Assembly (NCBI RefSeq): GCF_000421525.1
Contig: NZ_ATXE01000002.1
Location: 679,714-743,713 of the forward strand
Origin: Aestuariimicrobium kwangyangense DSM 21549
GTDB lineage: Bacteria > Actinomycetota > Actinomycetes > Propionibacteriales > Propionibacteriaceae
DNA: 64,000 bases
Reading direction: 5' to 3'
The notes under the pieces: generated by a model
What the model saw: the letters and a program-made list of their open reading frames with translations, nothing else
What the model was told of the DNA's origin: nothing
Databases searched by the model: none
Program-made: the position numbers and the translations under genes
Shown here: one piece after another, positions 22,463 through 31,604 of the stretch
How positions within the stretch are numbered: position 1 is the first letter of the stretch
Layout: every line of letters begins with the position of its first letter

Positions 22463-25400
22463 ATGAGCACCAGCACCAGCACCGCGCCCATCGCGGCGAT
22501 CGTCACCGATTCCACCACCCGCACCGTCGACTGGCGGCGCCTCGTCACGCCGGTGAACACCGTGGCGCTGATCGTGCTCGCCATCGGCTCGCTCGCGATG
22601 GTCCTCGGCAATGTCTTCGCCGGCCAGGTGGCCCAGCAGCCCAGCTGGCAGGTCGTCCGCTGGCTCGCCATCGCCATGATCGGCGGCTCGATCCTCGACA
22701 TGTCCGGTCGATACCTGTGGTTCGGCGAGATCGACCGGGTCGAGGGCGGGCTTCGTCGAGACCTCCTCGATGCTGCCCTCAACCAGCCGCTGGCCCACCT
22801 CGGCGAGCAGGCCGTCGGTGAGGTGCTCGACCGTGTCGACGACGACACCCGCGAGGTCGGCAACCTGATGCGCTGGCAGTCGTGGATGGTGCTGCGTGCC
22901 CTCTTCGGGGCCGTGCCGATGTGGATCATCGCCGGACTCACGTGGTGGCCGGCCTGGTTCATGTTCCCCGGCTTCGCGGCGCTCACCTGGCTGGGCATGC
23001 GCTCACTGCTCAAGCCCATCCAGGAACGCAAGATCGTCGAGGAGGCCGCGTGGACCGACCATGCCGCCGCCCTCGAGGAGGGCATCGCGGGTCGGGACGA
23101 CCTGCGCACCAGCCTGGGTCAGTCGTTCGCCATCCGCCGACTCGCGCAGCTCTCGGCCGACGTGCACCGCAAGTTCAAGGCCGTGCTCGACCTGGAGAAG
23201 AAGATCCTGCTGCGCGGCATCATCCTGCTCAACGCGCTGCTCGCGGCCGTGGCGGTGATCGGCGCGACGATGGCCACCCGGGGCCACACCTCGGTGGCCC
23301 AGCTGGTCACCCTGTTCCTGATCACCACCCAGTTCGTGGGCGTGGTGGGGTTCGTCGCCGAGCAGATGCCCGACATCCAGGCCGGGCTGGGTGCCGTCGC
23401 ACGGCTGCGGCAGATGATGGCCCTGCAGCCCGAGCCCGTGGGTGGTCGCCAGATCGAGTCCGACGAGGTCGACCTCGAGTTCCGCCATCTCACCTTCGCC
23501 TATGACGAGGGCACGTTCGCGCTGCGCGACATCGACCTGCACGTGCCTGCGGGCCAGACCCTCGCGCTCGTGGGACGCTCCGGATCGGGCAAGTCAACCC
23601 TCGCCTCGCTGATCTCGAGGGCGGTGGAACCCAGCCCCGGCATGGTGCTGCTGGGCGGTGTGGACGTGCTCGACCTGGATCTGCAGAACCTTCGCCGCCA
23701 GGTGGGTGTGGTCACCCAACGCACCGAGATCCTCGCGGGCACGCTCGCCGAGAACATCACCCTGTTCGCCGACCTGCCCCGCCGACGTGTCGTCGAGGTG
23801 ATCGACGAACTCGGGCTCACCGACTGGGTGGCCGGACTCGACCAAGGACTCGACACCCTGCTCGGGCCGGGCGGCACCACCCTGTCGGCCGGTGAGGAAC
23901 AACTGGTGGCGTTCGCGCGGCTGCTGATCCGCGACGTGCACGTGGTCGTGCTGGACGAGGCAACCGCCCGCATGGACCCCCTCACCGAGCACCGCGTCGT
24001 CGCCGCCAGCGACCGACTGCTGCGCGGACGCACCGGTCTGCTCGTGGCCCACCGTCTGTCGACCATCGCCCGCGCCGACCTGGTGGCGGTGATGAGGGCG
24101 GGCGAACTCGTCCAGTTCGGGTCACAGACTGCCCTCAGCCGCACCGAGGGCCCCTTCCGTGACCTGTTGCGATCGGCCGGTAGCGCTGGCGTCGGCGTCG
24201 ACGAGCCGGACGATGCCCGCCCGGTGGCCCTGCCCCAGGCGGGGGCCGAACACGCTGCCGCCCACGCCAACGGGTCGCTGGTGGAGTCCGTCGGGTCGGC
24301 ACGCCGACGCCGCGAGGTGCTCGCGCGGGCAGCGGTCGAGACGGGCCCGAGCCTGGCCCGCGGCATCTGGAGTGCGCTCACGGTGCGCCCAGAGTGGGGC
24401 CTTCTCTCGGTGGGGCTGTTCCTGGGGGTGTCCCTGACCGGGTCGGCTGGCGCCCTCACTGGCTTCGCCTGGGGACACGCCGTCGAGCAGGTCGCGGCTG
24501 GCCAGCAGCCGTGGTGGTGGCTGGCAGCACTCGTCGTGATGGTCTTCGCCGGCCCGGTCATGCTCTCCGAGGGGATCGCCCGTTATCCGCGCTGGTGGAT
24601 CGAGGTGCTGTTGCGGGTCCGGTTGGCGGTGCTCGTGGGCCAGACCGCCCAGCACCGACTCGAGAAGGTGCCCGCCGGTGAGGTCGTCGCGCGTGCCATG
24701 GACTCCGACCGGTACGCCCGCTATGCCGACCGTTGGGTCGACTTCATCAACGGCCTGGTGGTGGTGGTCGTGACCGCGATCGCAGCCTCCAACCCGGTTG
24801 CCGGGCTGGTGCTGTTCGCTGTCGTGGTTGCGGCCACCCTGGCCTCGGCCATCGGTCGTCCGATCGCGGGGCGTACGGCGACCAGGGCGTCGGCCATGCG
24901 GGCCACCTTCGGGCGAGCCCTCGTCTCGACCCTCGAGTCGGCTCGCACCGTGAAGCTGGCGGGACGCACCCCCGAGGTGCACGCCCACCTGCTCAAGGTG
25001 GACTCCGGGCGTGTCGACGCGGCCGTCCGCGAGCACCACGTGCAGGCTGTGCTGGACGCGGTGCCCGTGGTGATGATCAAGGTCGGCGTGGTGGTCGTGT
25101 GGGCTGCCGTGGTCGGCGGCTGGTGGGGGCTGGCGACTGCCCTGCTGGTGGTCAACGCCCTCAACGGATTCGAGTGGTTCGGACGAGTCGCCGGCGCCGT
25201 CGTCACCGAGGCACCCGGTACCCGTTCCTGGCAGGTGGCGACCCAGAAGATGGCCGGCGGTGTCGACCTGATGACGGTGCCCGATGGTGTCGACCTCGAG
25301 ACGGGGGAGGCACCGGCCGCTCCCCCGGTCGAGCAGATCCCACTCGAGGTGCTCAGTGTCCGCGACGTCACCGCCATCCATGAGGACGGTACGGTCGGCG

Positions 25401-26023
25401 TCGAGAACGTCTCACTGACCGTGCGTCGCGGCGAACTGGTGTTGCTGCTGGGTCAGGTGGGTTCGGGCAAGTCGAGCCTGCTGCGCACTCTCGCCGGCCT
25501 GATTGACTACTCCGGAGAGGTGCTCTGGAACGGGCAGGTCGTGGGCGACGCAGAGTTGTTCATGCGCCCCGGCCAGGTCGCCTACGTGGCCCAGGTGCCG
25601 CGCGTCATGTCGGGCACGTTCGCCGACAACGTGCAGTTGGGCTTCACCCGCGCGTTCGACGCGCCTGTCTCCGACGCCCGGCTGACGCCCGACGTGGAGG
25701 ACGCGGGTGGCCCCACCGCCATGGTGGGTCACCGTGGCGTCCGGTTGTCGGGTGGCCAGGTGCAGCGACTGGCGCTGGCACGGGCTCTGGCTGCCGACGC
25801 GGAACTGCTGCTGGCCGACGACGTCTCGTCCGCCCTCGACGCGAGGACGGAGGTCGAACTGTGGGAGGCGCTCCGCCACCGCTCGGCGACCGTGGTCGGC
25901 GCCACCTCGAAGCGAGCAGCCCTCGCCCGGGCCGACCGGGTGGTGGTCATGGTCGACGGGGAGATCGCCGCCGAGGGACCGTGGGAAGAACTGTCGACCC
26001 GCTGGTCGCACCTGGCTGGCTGA
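22463..26023 (+). CDS. Fused heterodimeric-type ABC exporter (TMD-NBD-TMD-NBD)
   Basis: A 1186-residue protein joining two half-transporters. TMD1 is about residues 30-320. NBD1 has Walker A GRSGSGKS near 370, degenerate signature LSAGEEQ near 473, Walker B VVVLDEAT and H-loop VAHR. TMD2 is about 650-900. NBD2 has Walker A GQVGSGKS near 995, canonical LSGGQ near 1095, Walker B LLLADDVSS with Asp instead of the catalytic Glu, and GATSKR where the H-loop His should be. One composite site is therefore consensus and the other degenerate, as in asymmetric exporters. Bacterial exporters of this type are normally two genes. The cargo is unknown. Start chosen at 22463; TAGGCT lies upstream. Confidence 0.87.
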   Translation: MSTSTSTAPIAAIVTDSTTRTVDWRRLVTPVNTVALIVLAIGSLAMVLGNVFAGQVAQQPSWQVVRWLAIAMIGGSILDMSGRYLWFGEIDRVEGGLRRDLLDAALNQPLAHLGEQAVGEVLDRVDDDTREVGNLMRWQSWMVLRALFGAVPMWIIAGLTWWPAWFMFPGFAALTWLGMRSLLKPIQERKIVEEAAWTDHAAALEEGIAGRDDLRTSLGQSFAIRRLAQLSADVHRKFKAVLDLEKKILLRGIILLNALLAAVAVIGATMATRGHTSVAQLVTLFLITTQFVGVVGFVAEQMPDIQAGLGAVARLRQMMALQPEPVGGRQIESDEVDLEFRHLTFAYDEGTFALRDIDLHVPAGQTLALVGRSGSGKSTLASLISRAVEPSPGMVLLGGVDVLDLDLQNLRRQVGVVTQRTEILAGTLAENITLFADLPRRRVVEVIDELGLTDWVAGLDQGLDTLLGPGGTTLSAGEEQLVAFARLLIRDVHVVVLDEATARMDPLTEHRVVAASDRLLRGRTGLLVAHRLSTIARADLVAVMRAGELVQFGSQTALSRTEGPFRDLLRSAGSAGVGVDEPDDARPVALPQAGAEHAAAHANGSLVESVGSARRRREVLARAAVETGPSLARGIWSALTVRPEWGLLSVGLFLGVSLTGSAGALTGFAWGHAVEQVAAGQQPWWWLAALVVMVFAGPVMLSEGIARYPRWWIEVLLRVRLAVLVGQTAQHRLEKVPAGEVVARAMDSDRYARYADRWVDFINGLVVVVVTAIAASNPVAGLVLFAVVVAATLASAIGRPIAGRTATRASAMRATFGRALVSTLESARTVKLAGRTPEVHAHLLKVDSGRVDAAVREHHVQAVLDAVPVVMIKVGVVVVWAAVVGGWWGLATALLVVNALNGFEWFGRVAGAVVTEAPGTRSWQVATQKMAGGVDLMTVPDGVDLETGEAPAAPPVEQIPLEVLSVRDVTAIHEDGTVGVENVSLTVRRGELVLLLGQVGSGKSSLLRTLAGLIDYSGEVLWNGQVVGDAELFMRPGQVAYVAQVPRVMSGTFADNVQLGFTRAFDAPVSDARLTPDVEDAGGPTAMVGHRGVRLSGGQVQRLALARALAADAELLLADDVSSALDARTEVELWEALRHRSATVVGATSKRAALARADRVVVMVDGEIAAEGPWEELSTRWSHLAG

Positions 26024-26043
26024 CCGTCGCGCTTGGCTGATCC

Positions 26044-26082
26044 GGGGCTGGTTGACCTGGGGCTGGTTGACCTGGGGCTGGC
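26044..26082 (+). repeat. 2.6 copies of a 15-bp tandem repeat
   Basis: GGGGCTGGTTGACCT occurs at 26044-26058 and 26059-26073, followed by the first nine bases of a third copy. It fills the gap between the ends of the convergent ABC exporter and phosphatase genes. No hairpin terminator is evident there. Confidence 0.8.
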
Positions 26083-26097
26083 TGGCGTCAGGGACCG

Positions 26098-26883
26098 TCA
26101 GGCCCGCGGGCGCCACCGGGCGAGCACGGTGGCCGCCACGTCCGACGAGGCTGCCACCACCAGCCCGTGCTGGTCGAGTTCGATGCCGTAGTCGGATCCG
26201 TCCAGCAGGCTCACGCTGCCGCCCAACTCACGGATCAACAGGGCGCCGGGCAGGTGGTCCCACGGGTTGAGGTTCCAGTAGCAGATGAAGTCGATCTCGC
26301 CGAGGGCGAGCATCGGGTAGTCGATGCCGCAACACAGGGCTGTCTCGGTGACCTCGGGCCAACCCTCGGCGACGGAGATGCCATGGAGTTCGCGCCGCGA
26401 CGACATCCCACTGGGCTGGTCGCTCGCCCTGAGCGCGGTGAGCGGCTGCCCGTTGAGGGTGGCCCCGGCACCCAGTTCGGCGACGAAGGCTCGCCCGTGT
26501 TCGGGTTGCAGGATCCACGACCGGGTGGTGACACCACGGCGCACCTCGGCGACCATCACGGCGTAGTCGGGACTGCCGGCGGCAAAGTTGCGGGTGCCGT
26601 CGACCGGGTCGACGGTGTAGGCCAGGTCGGCATCCACCAGACCACGAGGTAGGTCGGGGTTGGCGAAGACGGCCTCCTCCCCCACCACCAGCGCGCCCGG
26701 TGCAACCTCCCGCAGCCAGGCCGTGAGCCGTTCCTCGGACTCCCGGTCGGCGATGGTGACCAGGTCACCGGGGCGCTTCTCGTCCACCTCGCCAGCGCCG
26801 AGGTTGCGCCACCGGGGGCGGATCACCTCGTCAGCCACCTGCCGGATCTGCTCGAGTACGGCCTGGGTGCTGGGGATCGTCAT
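26098..26883 (-). CDS. Inositol-monophosphatase family protein
   Basis: A 261-residue Mg2+-dependent sugar phosphatase. The metal-binding DPVDGTRNF and the C-terminal WDHLPGALLIRELGG are intact, with the first metal ligand in VVGEEAVF. Possible substrates are inositol-1-phosphate, fructose-1,6-bisphosphate, histidinol-phosphate or PAP; the sequence does not decide. The ATG at 26883 follows GAAAGAG; a longer frame from 27258 runs antisense-like through DUF3097 and is rejected. It is 62 bases downstream of the DUF3097 gene, so it may be the third gene of hemW-DUF3097-phosphatase. Confidence 0.88.
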   Translation of the reverse strand: MTIPSTQAVLEQIRQVADEVIRPRWRNLGAGEVDEKRPGDLVTIADRESEERLTAWLREVAPGALVVGEEAVFANPDLPRGLVDADLAYTVDPVDGTRNFAAGSPDYAVMVAEVRRGVTTRSWILQPEHGRAFVAELGAGATLNGQPLTALRASDQPSGMSSRRELHGISVAEGWPEVTETALCCGIDYPMLALGEIDFICYWNLNPWDHLPGALLIRELGGSVSLLDGSDYGIELDQHGLVVAASSDVAATVLARWRPRA

Positions 26884-26945
26884 GCGCTCTTTCTCTGCTT
26901 CCTTCTGATCACTCGTCGAGGGCTCATCGCCTGTGGAGGGGGTGG

Positions 26946-27809
26946 TCACTGGTCGAGGGTGCCGAGGTGATCGGCGGTCACGAAGTCGATCAACTTCTCG
27001 ACCTCGGTGTTGAGCCGGGAGTCGAGGTCCCGGAAGGAACTGACCCTGGCCAGCATCGCCTGCCAGGCGCGGGCCACGTCGGCCTGTTCGGCATGCGGTT
27101 GGCCGAGTCGCTTGAGCGTCCCCTTCTTCCAGTCCTCGTCCATGGGAACGGCGGGCCAGGCCTTGAACCCCAGACTGCTGGGCTTGATCGCCTGCCAGAT
27201 GTCGATGTAGGCGTGACCGGTGATCATCAGGAAGTCCCCGTAACCCGACTTCATGCACTCCCTGGCGATCCGTGACTCCTTCGACCCGGCCACCAGGTGG
27301 TCGACGAGCACGCCGAGGCGTCGTCCGGACTCGGGTCGGAACTCACCGATGATGCCGGGCAGGTCGTCGATGCCGCCCAGGTACTCGACCACAACGCCGA
27401 CGTGGCGCAGGTCGTCACCCCAGACCTTCTCGACGAGTTCGGCGTCGTGGCGGCCCTCGACGTAGATGCGGCTGGGCAGGGCAACCTTCGCCGTGGTCAC
27501 ACTGGCCCGCGATCCCGACGCCGTGTGGGTGGGCTTCGATGTCCCCACCCGAGGGGGGATGCGCACCGCGACAGGCTTGCCGTCGACCCAGAAGGTGCCC
27601 CCGACGGGGAAGGCCCGCTGCTTCCCCTTGCGGTCCTCGAGCAGCACGAGCCCGTTCTCCCACCCCACCACTGCACCCGTGAAGGAGCCGGGCACCTCGA
27701 GCACCAGGTCGCGGGCCAGCGGCAGTTCACGCGGCTTGGGCTTCTCGCGGGGTGCGGCGAGCACGTCGTTGCCGTAGCGGTCAAAGGGGTGGGACGTGGG
27801 GGAAGTCAC
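26946..27809 (-). CDS. DUF3097 family protein with TOPRIM-like region
   Basis: A 287-residue protein conserved in actinobacteria. The N-terminal part (about residues 40-85; FTGAVVGWENGLVLLEDRKG) looks like a small beta-barrel. The central part IYVEGRHDAELVEKVWG, then GIDDLPGIIGEF and LGVLVDHLVAGSKESRI, has the spacing of a TOPRIM fold (Glu, then Asp-x-x) as in RNase M5 or RecR. No function is established. It is encoded 26 bases after hemW, a common pairing, and ahead of a phosphatase gene. A nucleic-acid role is inference from the fold resemblance. Confidence 0.85.
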   Translation of the reverse strand: MTSPTSHPFDRYGNDVLAAPREKPKPRELPLARDLVLEVPGSFTGAVVGWENGLVLLEDRKGKQRAFPVGGTFWVDGKPVAVRIPPRVGTSKPTHTASGSRASVTTAKVALPSRIYVEGRHDAELVEKVWGDDLRHVGVVVEYLGGIDDLPGIIGEFRPESGRRLGVLVDHLVAGSKESRIARECMKSGYGDFLMITGHAYIDIWQAIKPSSLGFKAWPAVPMDEDWKKGTLKRLGQPHAEQADVARAWQAMLARVSSFRDLDSRLNTEVEKLIDFVTADHLGTLDQ

Positions 27810-27834
27810 GCTTCCCGAGCCTACCGGCCGCCGC

Positions 27835-29079
27835 TCAGTCGAGCAGGTCCCGGATCACCGCGTCGGCGAGCAGTCGGCCCTGCAGGGTGAGCACCAACCG
27901 ATCCTCCGCCTCAGGCCCCGCGCCTGACCGGACGATCGCGAGCCCTCGCGCCAGCGGGTCGGCCACGCGTTCGCGCTCGGCAGCGGTCAGCACCGACAGA
28001 GGCAGTCCGTCGGCGATCCGCAGTTCCAGTAGCACCCGCTCGGTGCGACGCTCCTCAGGAGTCAGCAGCTCCCGGCCTGCGCCCGGGGATCTTCCCTCGT
28101 GCAGGGCCTTGGCGTAGGTGCGCGGATGTTTGACGTTCCACCAGCGCACCCCGCCCACGTGGGAGTGCGCGCCCGGCCCGATGCCCCACCAGTGGTCGCC
28201 ACGCCAGTAGGCGAGGTTGTGTTCGGAGCGGTGCAATCGTCCTGCGCGGGGGCGGGCCCAGTTCGAGACCTCGTAGTTCTCGAAACCGGCACCGGTGAGC
28301 AGGTGCTCGGTGAGCAAGTACTTGTCGGCGAGGTCGTCCTCGTCGGGGAGCGGGAGGTTGCCCTGCTCGACCTGCCTGGCGAAGCGGGTGCCGGGTTCGA
28401 CGATCAGCGAGTACGCGCTGACATGGTCGACCCCGGCCCCGAGGACAGCCTCGAGCGAGGCTCGCCAGTCGTCGAGTGACTCCCCCGGTGTGCCCATGAT
28501 CAGGTCGAGGGAGATGTCTTGGAACCCGGCGGCCCGGGCATCGGCCACCACCTCGAGCGCGCGTCCGGGAGTGTGCACCCGCTCCAACACCTGAAGGACG
28601 TGCGGTCGAGCGGACTGCATGCCCAGGCTGAGCCGGTTGACGCCTGCCTCGAGCATGGCTTCCAGCAGGCCAGGGCTGGCGGACTCGGGATTGGCCTCGC
28701 TCGTGACCTCACACCCATCCGCGAACCCGAAGACGTCACGCAGATGCCCCAGCAACTCGCCGTACTGGTCGGACGAGAGCAGTGACGGAGTGCCGCCGCC
28801 GATGAAGACCGACTGCAACCTCGGACGGTCGTCCGGCAGCACCCGGGCCGCCAGGTCGATCTCGCGGTGAGCGGCGACCAAGTAGTCGGCCATCGACAGC
28901 CCACCCAGCTCGGAGGGCGTGTAGGTGTTGAAATCGCAGTAGCCGCAGCGCGACGAGCAGAACGGCACGTGCAGGTAGAACGACAACCCGTGCGCACCCT
29001 CGCCCAGTTCGGCGAGCGCCTCCGCCGGGAGCGATCCGTCGGAGGGGACGGGTTCACCGTCAGGCAGCGAGGAGGGCAT
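27835..29079 (-). CDS. hemW: Radical SAM heme chaperone HemW
   Basis: A 414-residue radical SAM protein. The cluster motif FCSSRCGYCDF supplies three Cys ligands, FIGGGTPSLL is the SAM-binding segment, and the HemW-specific HNLAYWRGD is present, separating it from true oxygen-independent coproporphyrinogen oxidase HemN. HemW delivers heme to respiratory proteins. The start at 29079 (MPSSLPDGEPV) matches actinobacterial HemW; an ATG 15 codons earlier is possible. DUF3097 follows after 26 bases. In related genomes lepA usually precedes hemW directly; here a three-gene ABC operon separates them. Confidence 0.93.
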   Translation of the reverse strand: MPSSLPDGEPVPSDGSLPAEALAELGEGAHGLSFYLHVPFCSSRCGYCDFNTYTPSELGGLSMADYLVAAHREIDLAARVLPDDRPRLQSVFIGGGTPSLLSSDQYGELLGHLRDVFGFADGCEVTSEANPESASPGLLEAMLEAGVNRLSLGMQSARPHVLQVLERVHTPGRALEVVADARAAGFQDISLDLIMGTPGESLDDWRASLEAVLGAGVDHVSAYSLIVEPGTRFARQVEQGNLPLPDEDDLADKYLLTEHLLTGAGFENYEVSNWARPRAGRLHRSEHNLAYWRGDHWWGIGPGAHSHVGGVRWWNVKHPRTYAKALHEGRSPGAGRELLTPEERRTERVLLELRIADGLPLSVLTAAERERVADPLARGLAIVRSGAGPEAEDRLVLTLQGRLLADAVIRDLLD

Positions 29080-29274
29080 GGGGTCAACTGTAGAGACCTT
29101 GCGGCGGGGGGGTTCGGGCACCAATGGGGCATGGTGCTGGTCGGACGAACCATCGAACTCGGGTGATGACCTTCACCGCGTGAGGGTACGCCCCCGGTCT
29201 CGGCGAGGTCACGATCGGCACTCCCACAGCGAACAGGGGAGCAACTGTCACAACCGAGTCCTAAGGTGGGCCTC

Positions 29275-30588
29275 ATGAACCTGTCTCGTCGCTCCATTCT
29301 CGGCGCCACTGGCGGAATCGCCGCCCTGGCCACCCTCGCCGCCTGCGGAAGCAACTCCGGCGGCATCGGCTCCTCGACCGCTCCCTCGTCGGCGGGCACG
29401 TCGGCTGCCTCGGGAGCCAGCTCGGGCGGCGCCAAGGTCACCCTGCAGCAGTGGTACCACGAGTACGGCGAGGCCGGGGTGAAGGAGGCAGTCCAGAAGT
29501 ACGCGGCCGCCTACCCCGATGCCACCGTGAAGGTCACCTGGAACGTCGGTGACTACAACAAGAAGCTGTCCGCGACACTGCTGACCAACGACGTGCCAGA
29601 CGTCTTCGAGGCCGAGCAGGGTGGATCACTCGACATGATCCAGGGCAAGCAGATCGTCGACCTCAACGACATCTTCGACTCGGTCAAGGACCAGTTCAAC
29701 CCCAAGGTTGTCGACCGCTTCACCTTCGAGGGCAAGATCTACGGCATCCCGCAGGTCATCGACATGCAGTTGCTCTACTACCGCAAGTCAGTGCTCGAGA
29801 AGGCCGGCAAGCAGCCCCCCAAGACCCTCACCGAACTGGTCGACGTGGCGAACGCCGTCGCCACCGGCGACATGGGTGGCTTCTTCGCCGGCAACGACGG
29901 CGGTCTGGGTGTGCTGGGCACCATCTTCATCTGGGCCTCTGGCAACGAGCAGCTCAACGCCGATCGCACCGAGGCCACGTTCATCAACCAGAACTTCTAC
30001 GACGGGCTGAAGGCCTACGGCGACTTCTACAAGAACGGCAAGGGACTGTTGAAGGCCGCCTCGAAGGACTGGTACGACGGCACCCCCTTCGCGCAGGGCG
30101 AGACGGCCATGCAGTGGGGTGGCCTGTGGTCGATGCCCGACATCCAGAAGGCGCTGGGTGACGACTTCGGCGTGATCGCCTTCCCCGCCATCGGTTCGTC
30201 CGGTCGGCCCGCGGTGCCGTTCGGCGCGTTCGGCTCGTGCGTCGCGGCCAAGGGCAAGAACATCGACGCGGCCAAGGCGTTCGTCAAGTGGCTGTGGATC
30301 GACAACGACGACGACCAGGTCGACTTCGCCAACTCCTACGGCACCCACATCCCGGCCAAGCTCTCGCTGGTCGCCAAGGCCGACAAGCTGGCCTCGGGTC
30401 CCGGCGCCGACGCTGCGAAGTTCGTGGCCGACAACGGATTCACCAACGACATCATGTGGTCGGGGGCCTTGGGCGAGGCCTACGGTGCGGCGGTGTCGAA
30501 CGTCATCACCAAGGGTGCCGACCCGGCCAAGGAGTTCGCCTCGGTCGCCCAGAAGGCCAAGGACGAACTCAAGCGCCTCAAGGGCTGA
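29275..30588 (+). CDS. Carbohydrate ABC transporter substrate-binding lipoprotein
   Basis: A 437-residue SBP_bac_1 lipoprotein. The signal combines a twin-Arg start (LSRRSILG) with lipobox LAAC (Cys24). A Gly/Ser/Ala linker follows, then the binding domain (VTLQQWYHEYGE, NDVPDVFEAEQGG, FAQGETAMQWGG). It would capture an oligosaccharide or sugar for the two permeases encoded next, whose first start overlaps this stop by one base (TGATG). TAAGGT ends seven bases before the ATG, fitting a leaderless mRNA. Sugar identity is unknown. Confidence 0.9.
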   Translation: MNLSRRSILGATGGIAALATLAACGSNSGGIGSSTAPSSAGTSAASGASSGGAKVTLQQWYHEYGEAGVKEAVQKYAAAYPDATVKVTWNVGDYNKKLSATLLTNDVPDVFEAEQGGSLDMIQGKQIVDLNDIFDSVKDQFNPKVVDRFTFEGKIYGIPQVIDMQLLYYRKSVLEKAGKQPPKTLTELVDVANAVATGDMGGFFAGNDGGLGVLGTIFIWASGNEQLNADRTEATFINQNFYDGLKAYGDFYKNGKGLLKAASKDWYDGTPFAQGETAMQWGGLWSMPDIQKALGDDFGVIAFPAIGSSGRPAVPFGAFGSCVAAKGKNIDAAKAFVKWLWIDNDDDQVDFANSYGTHIPAKLSLVAKADKLASGPGADAAKFVADNGFTNDIMWSGALGEAYGAAVSNVITKGADPAKEFASVAQKAKDELKRLKG

Positions 30589-31604
30589 TGAGCGAGCTGA
30601 CCAGCGAAGGTCGACCGCAGACGGGGCTGCTGCCGAACGGGCAGCGGCCCCGTCCGGTCAGCGCGTGGAACAGGATCGCCGGGAACCAGGGGCGCAACCT
30701 CTGGTTCCTGGCCTTCGCGCTCCCCTTCGTTGCCGGGTTGTTGGTCTTCGTCTACATCCCGATCGGGTGGTCGGCCTACCTGTCGTTCTTCGACGCGCGC
30801 GCGACCGTGCATCCCACGAAGTTCGTGGGTCTGGCCAACTATCGCTACCTGCTGGGCGACCCGATGTTCCGCTCGTCGATCGGCACCTTCGTGCTGTTCG
30901 CAGCCTTCATCGTGCCCGTCACCTATGTCTGCTCGCTCGGCCTCGCCCTGCTGCTCGACGGTGTCAGGGTCGGACGAGCCTTCTTCCGCTCCGTCTTCTT
31001 CATCCCGACGGCGGTCTCGTACGTCGTGGCAGCCATGGTGTGGCGGTTGAGCTTCTTCAACGGCGCGCGGTTCGGGTTGGCCAACTCGCTGCTGCGCAGC
31101 GTCGGCGGTGAGAACAAGGCGTGGCTGCTGGGCGGCGACAACTACTGGTACTGGTTCGTGGTGATCAGCCTGCGATTGTGGCTGCAGGTCGGCTTCTACA
31201 TGATCCTGATCATCGCCGGACTCAACCGCATCCCCCAGGACACCTACGAGGCGGCCGCCATCGATGGCGCCACGGGTTGGCGCAAGCTGCGCTGGATCAC
31301 CTTGCCGCAGTTGCGGACGACCACGGTGGCCGTGCTGATGCTGCTGCTGATCAGCGCCTTCCAGGCGTTCGACGAGTTCTTCAACCTGTTCGGGGCGATC
31401 GGGTCCTACCCGACCTTCGCGCGGCCCCCGCTGGTGCACCTCTACCTGCTCAGCCTGGGCGGTTCGCAGGCAGATCTGGGCCTTGGCGGGGCGGGCACCA
31501 TGATCGTCACCGCCCTGATCGTGATCTTCGGTCTGGCGCAGAACTGGCTGCTGGGCCGAAGCGAGCGCAAGGAGTCCGGGACGATGAGGGGGTCGCGACC
31601 ATGA
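30588..31604 (+). CDS. Sugar ABC transporter permease (MalF/UgpA type)
   Basis: A 338-residue inner-membrane permease of the MalF/UgpA family with six or more hydrophobic segments. The EAA loop EAAAIDGATGWRKLRWITLP contacts the ATPase. The N-terminal ~45 residues are hydrophilic. The start overlaps the binding-protein stop (TGATG) and the stop overlaps the next permease (ATGA), giving a tightly coupled three-gene unit. No ATPase gene is in the operon. Confidence 0.92.
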   Translation: MSELTSEGRPQTGLLPNGQRPRPVSAWNRIAGNQGRNLWFLAFALPFVAGLLVFVYIPIGWSAYLSFFDARATVHPTKFVGLANYRYLLGDPMFRSSIGTFVLFAAFIVPVTYVCSLGLALLLDGVRVGRAFFRSVFFIPTAVSYVVAAMVWRLSFFNGARFGLANSLLRSVGGENKAWLLGGDNYWYWFVVISLRLWLQVGFYMILIIAGLNRIPQDTYEAAAIDGATGWRKLRWITLPQLRTTTVAVLMLLLISAFQAFDEFFNLFGAIGSYPTFARPPLVHLYLLSLGGSQADLGLGGAGTMIVTALIVIFGLAQNWLLGRSERKESGTMRGSRP

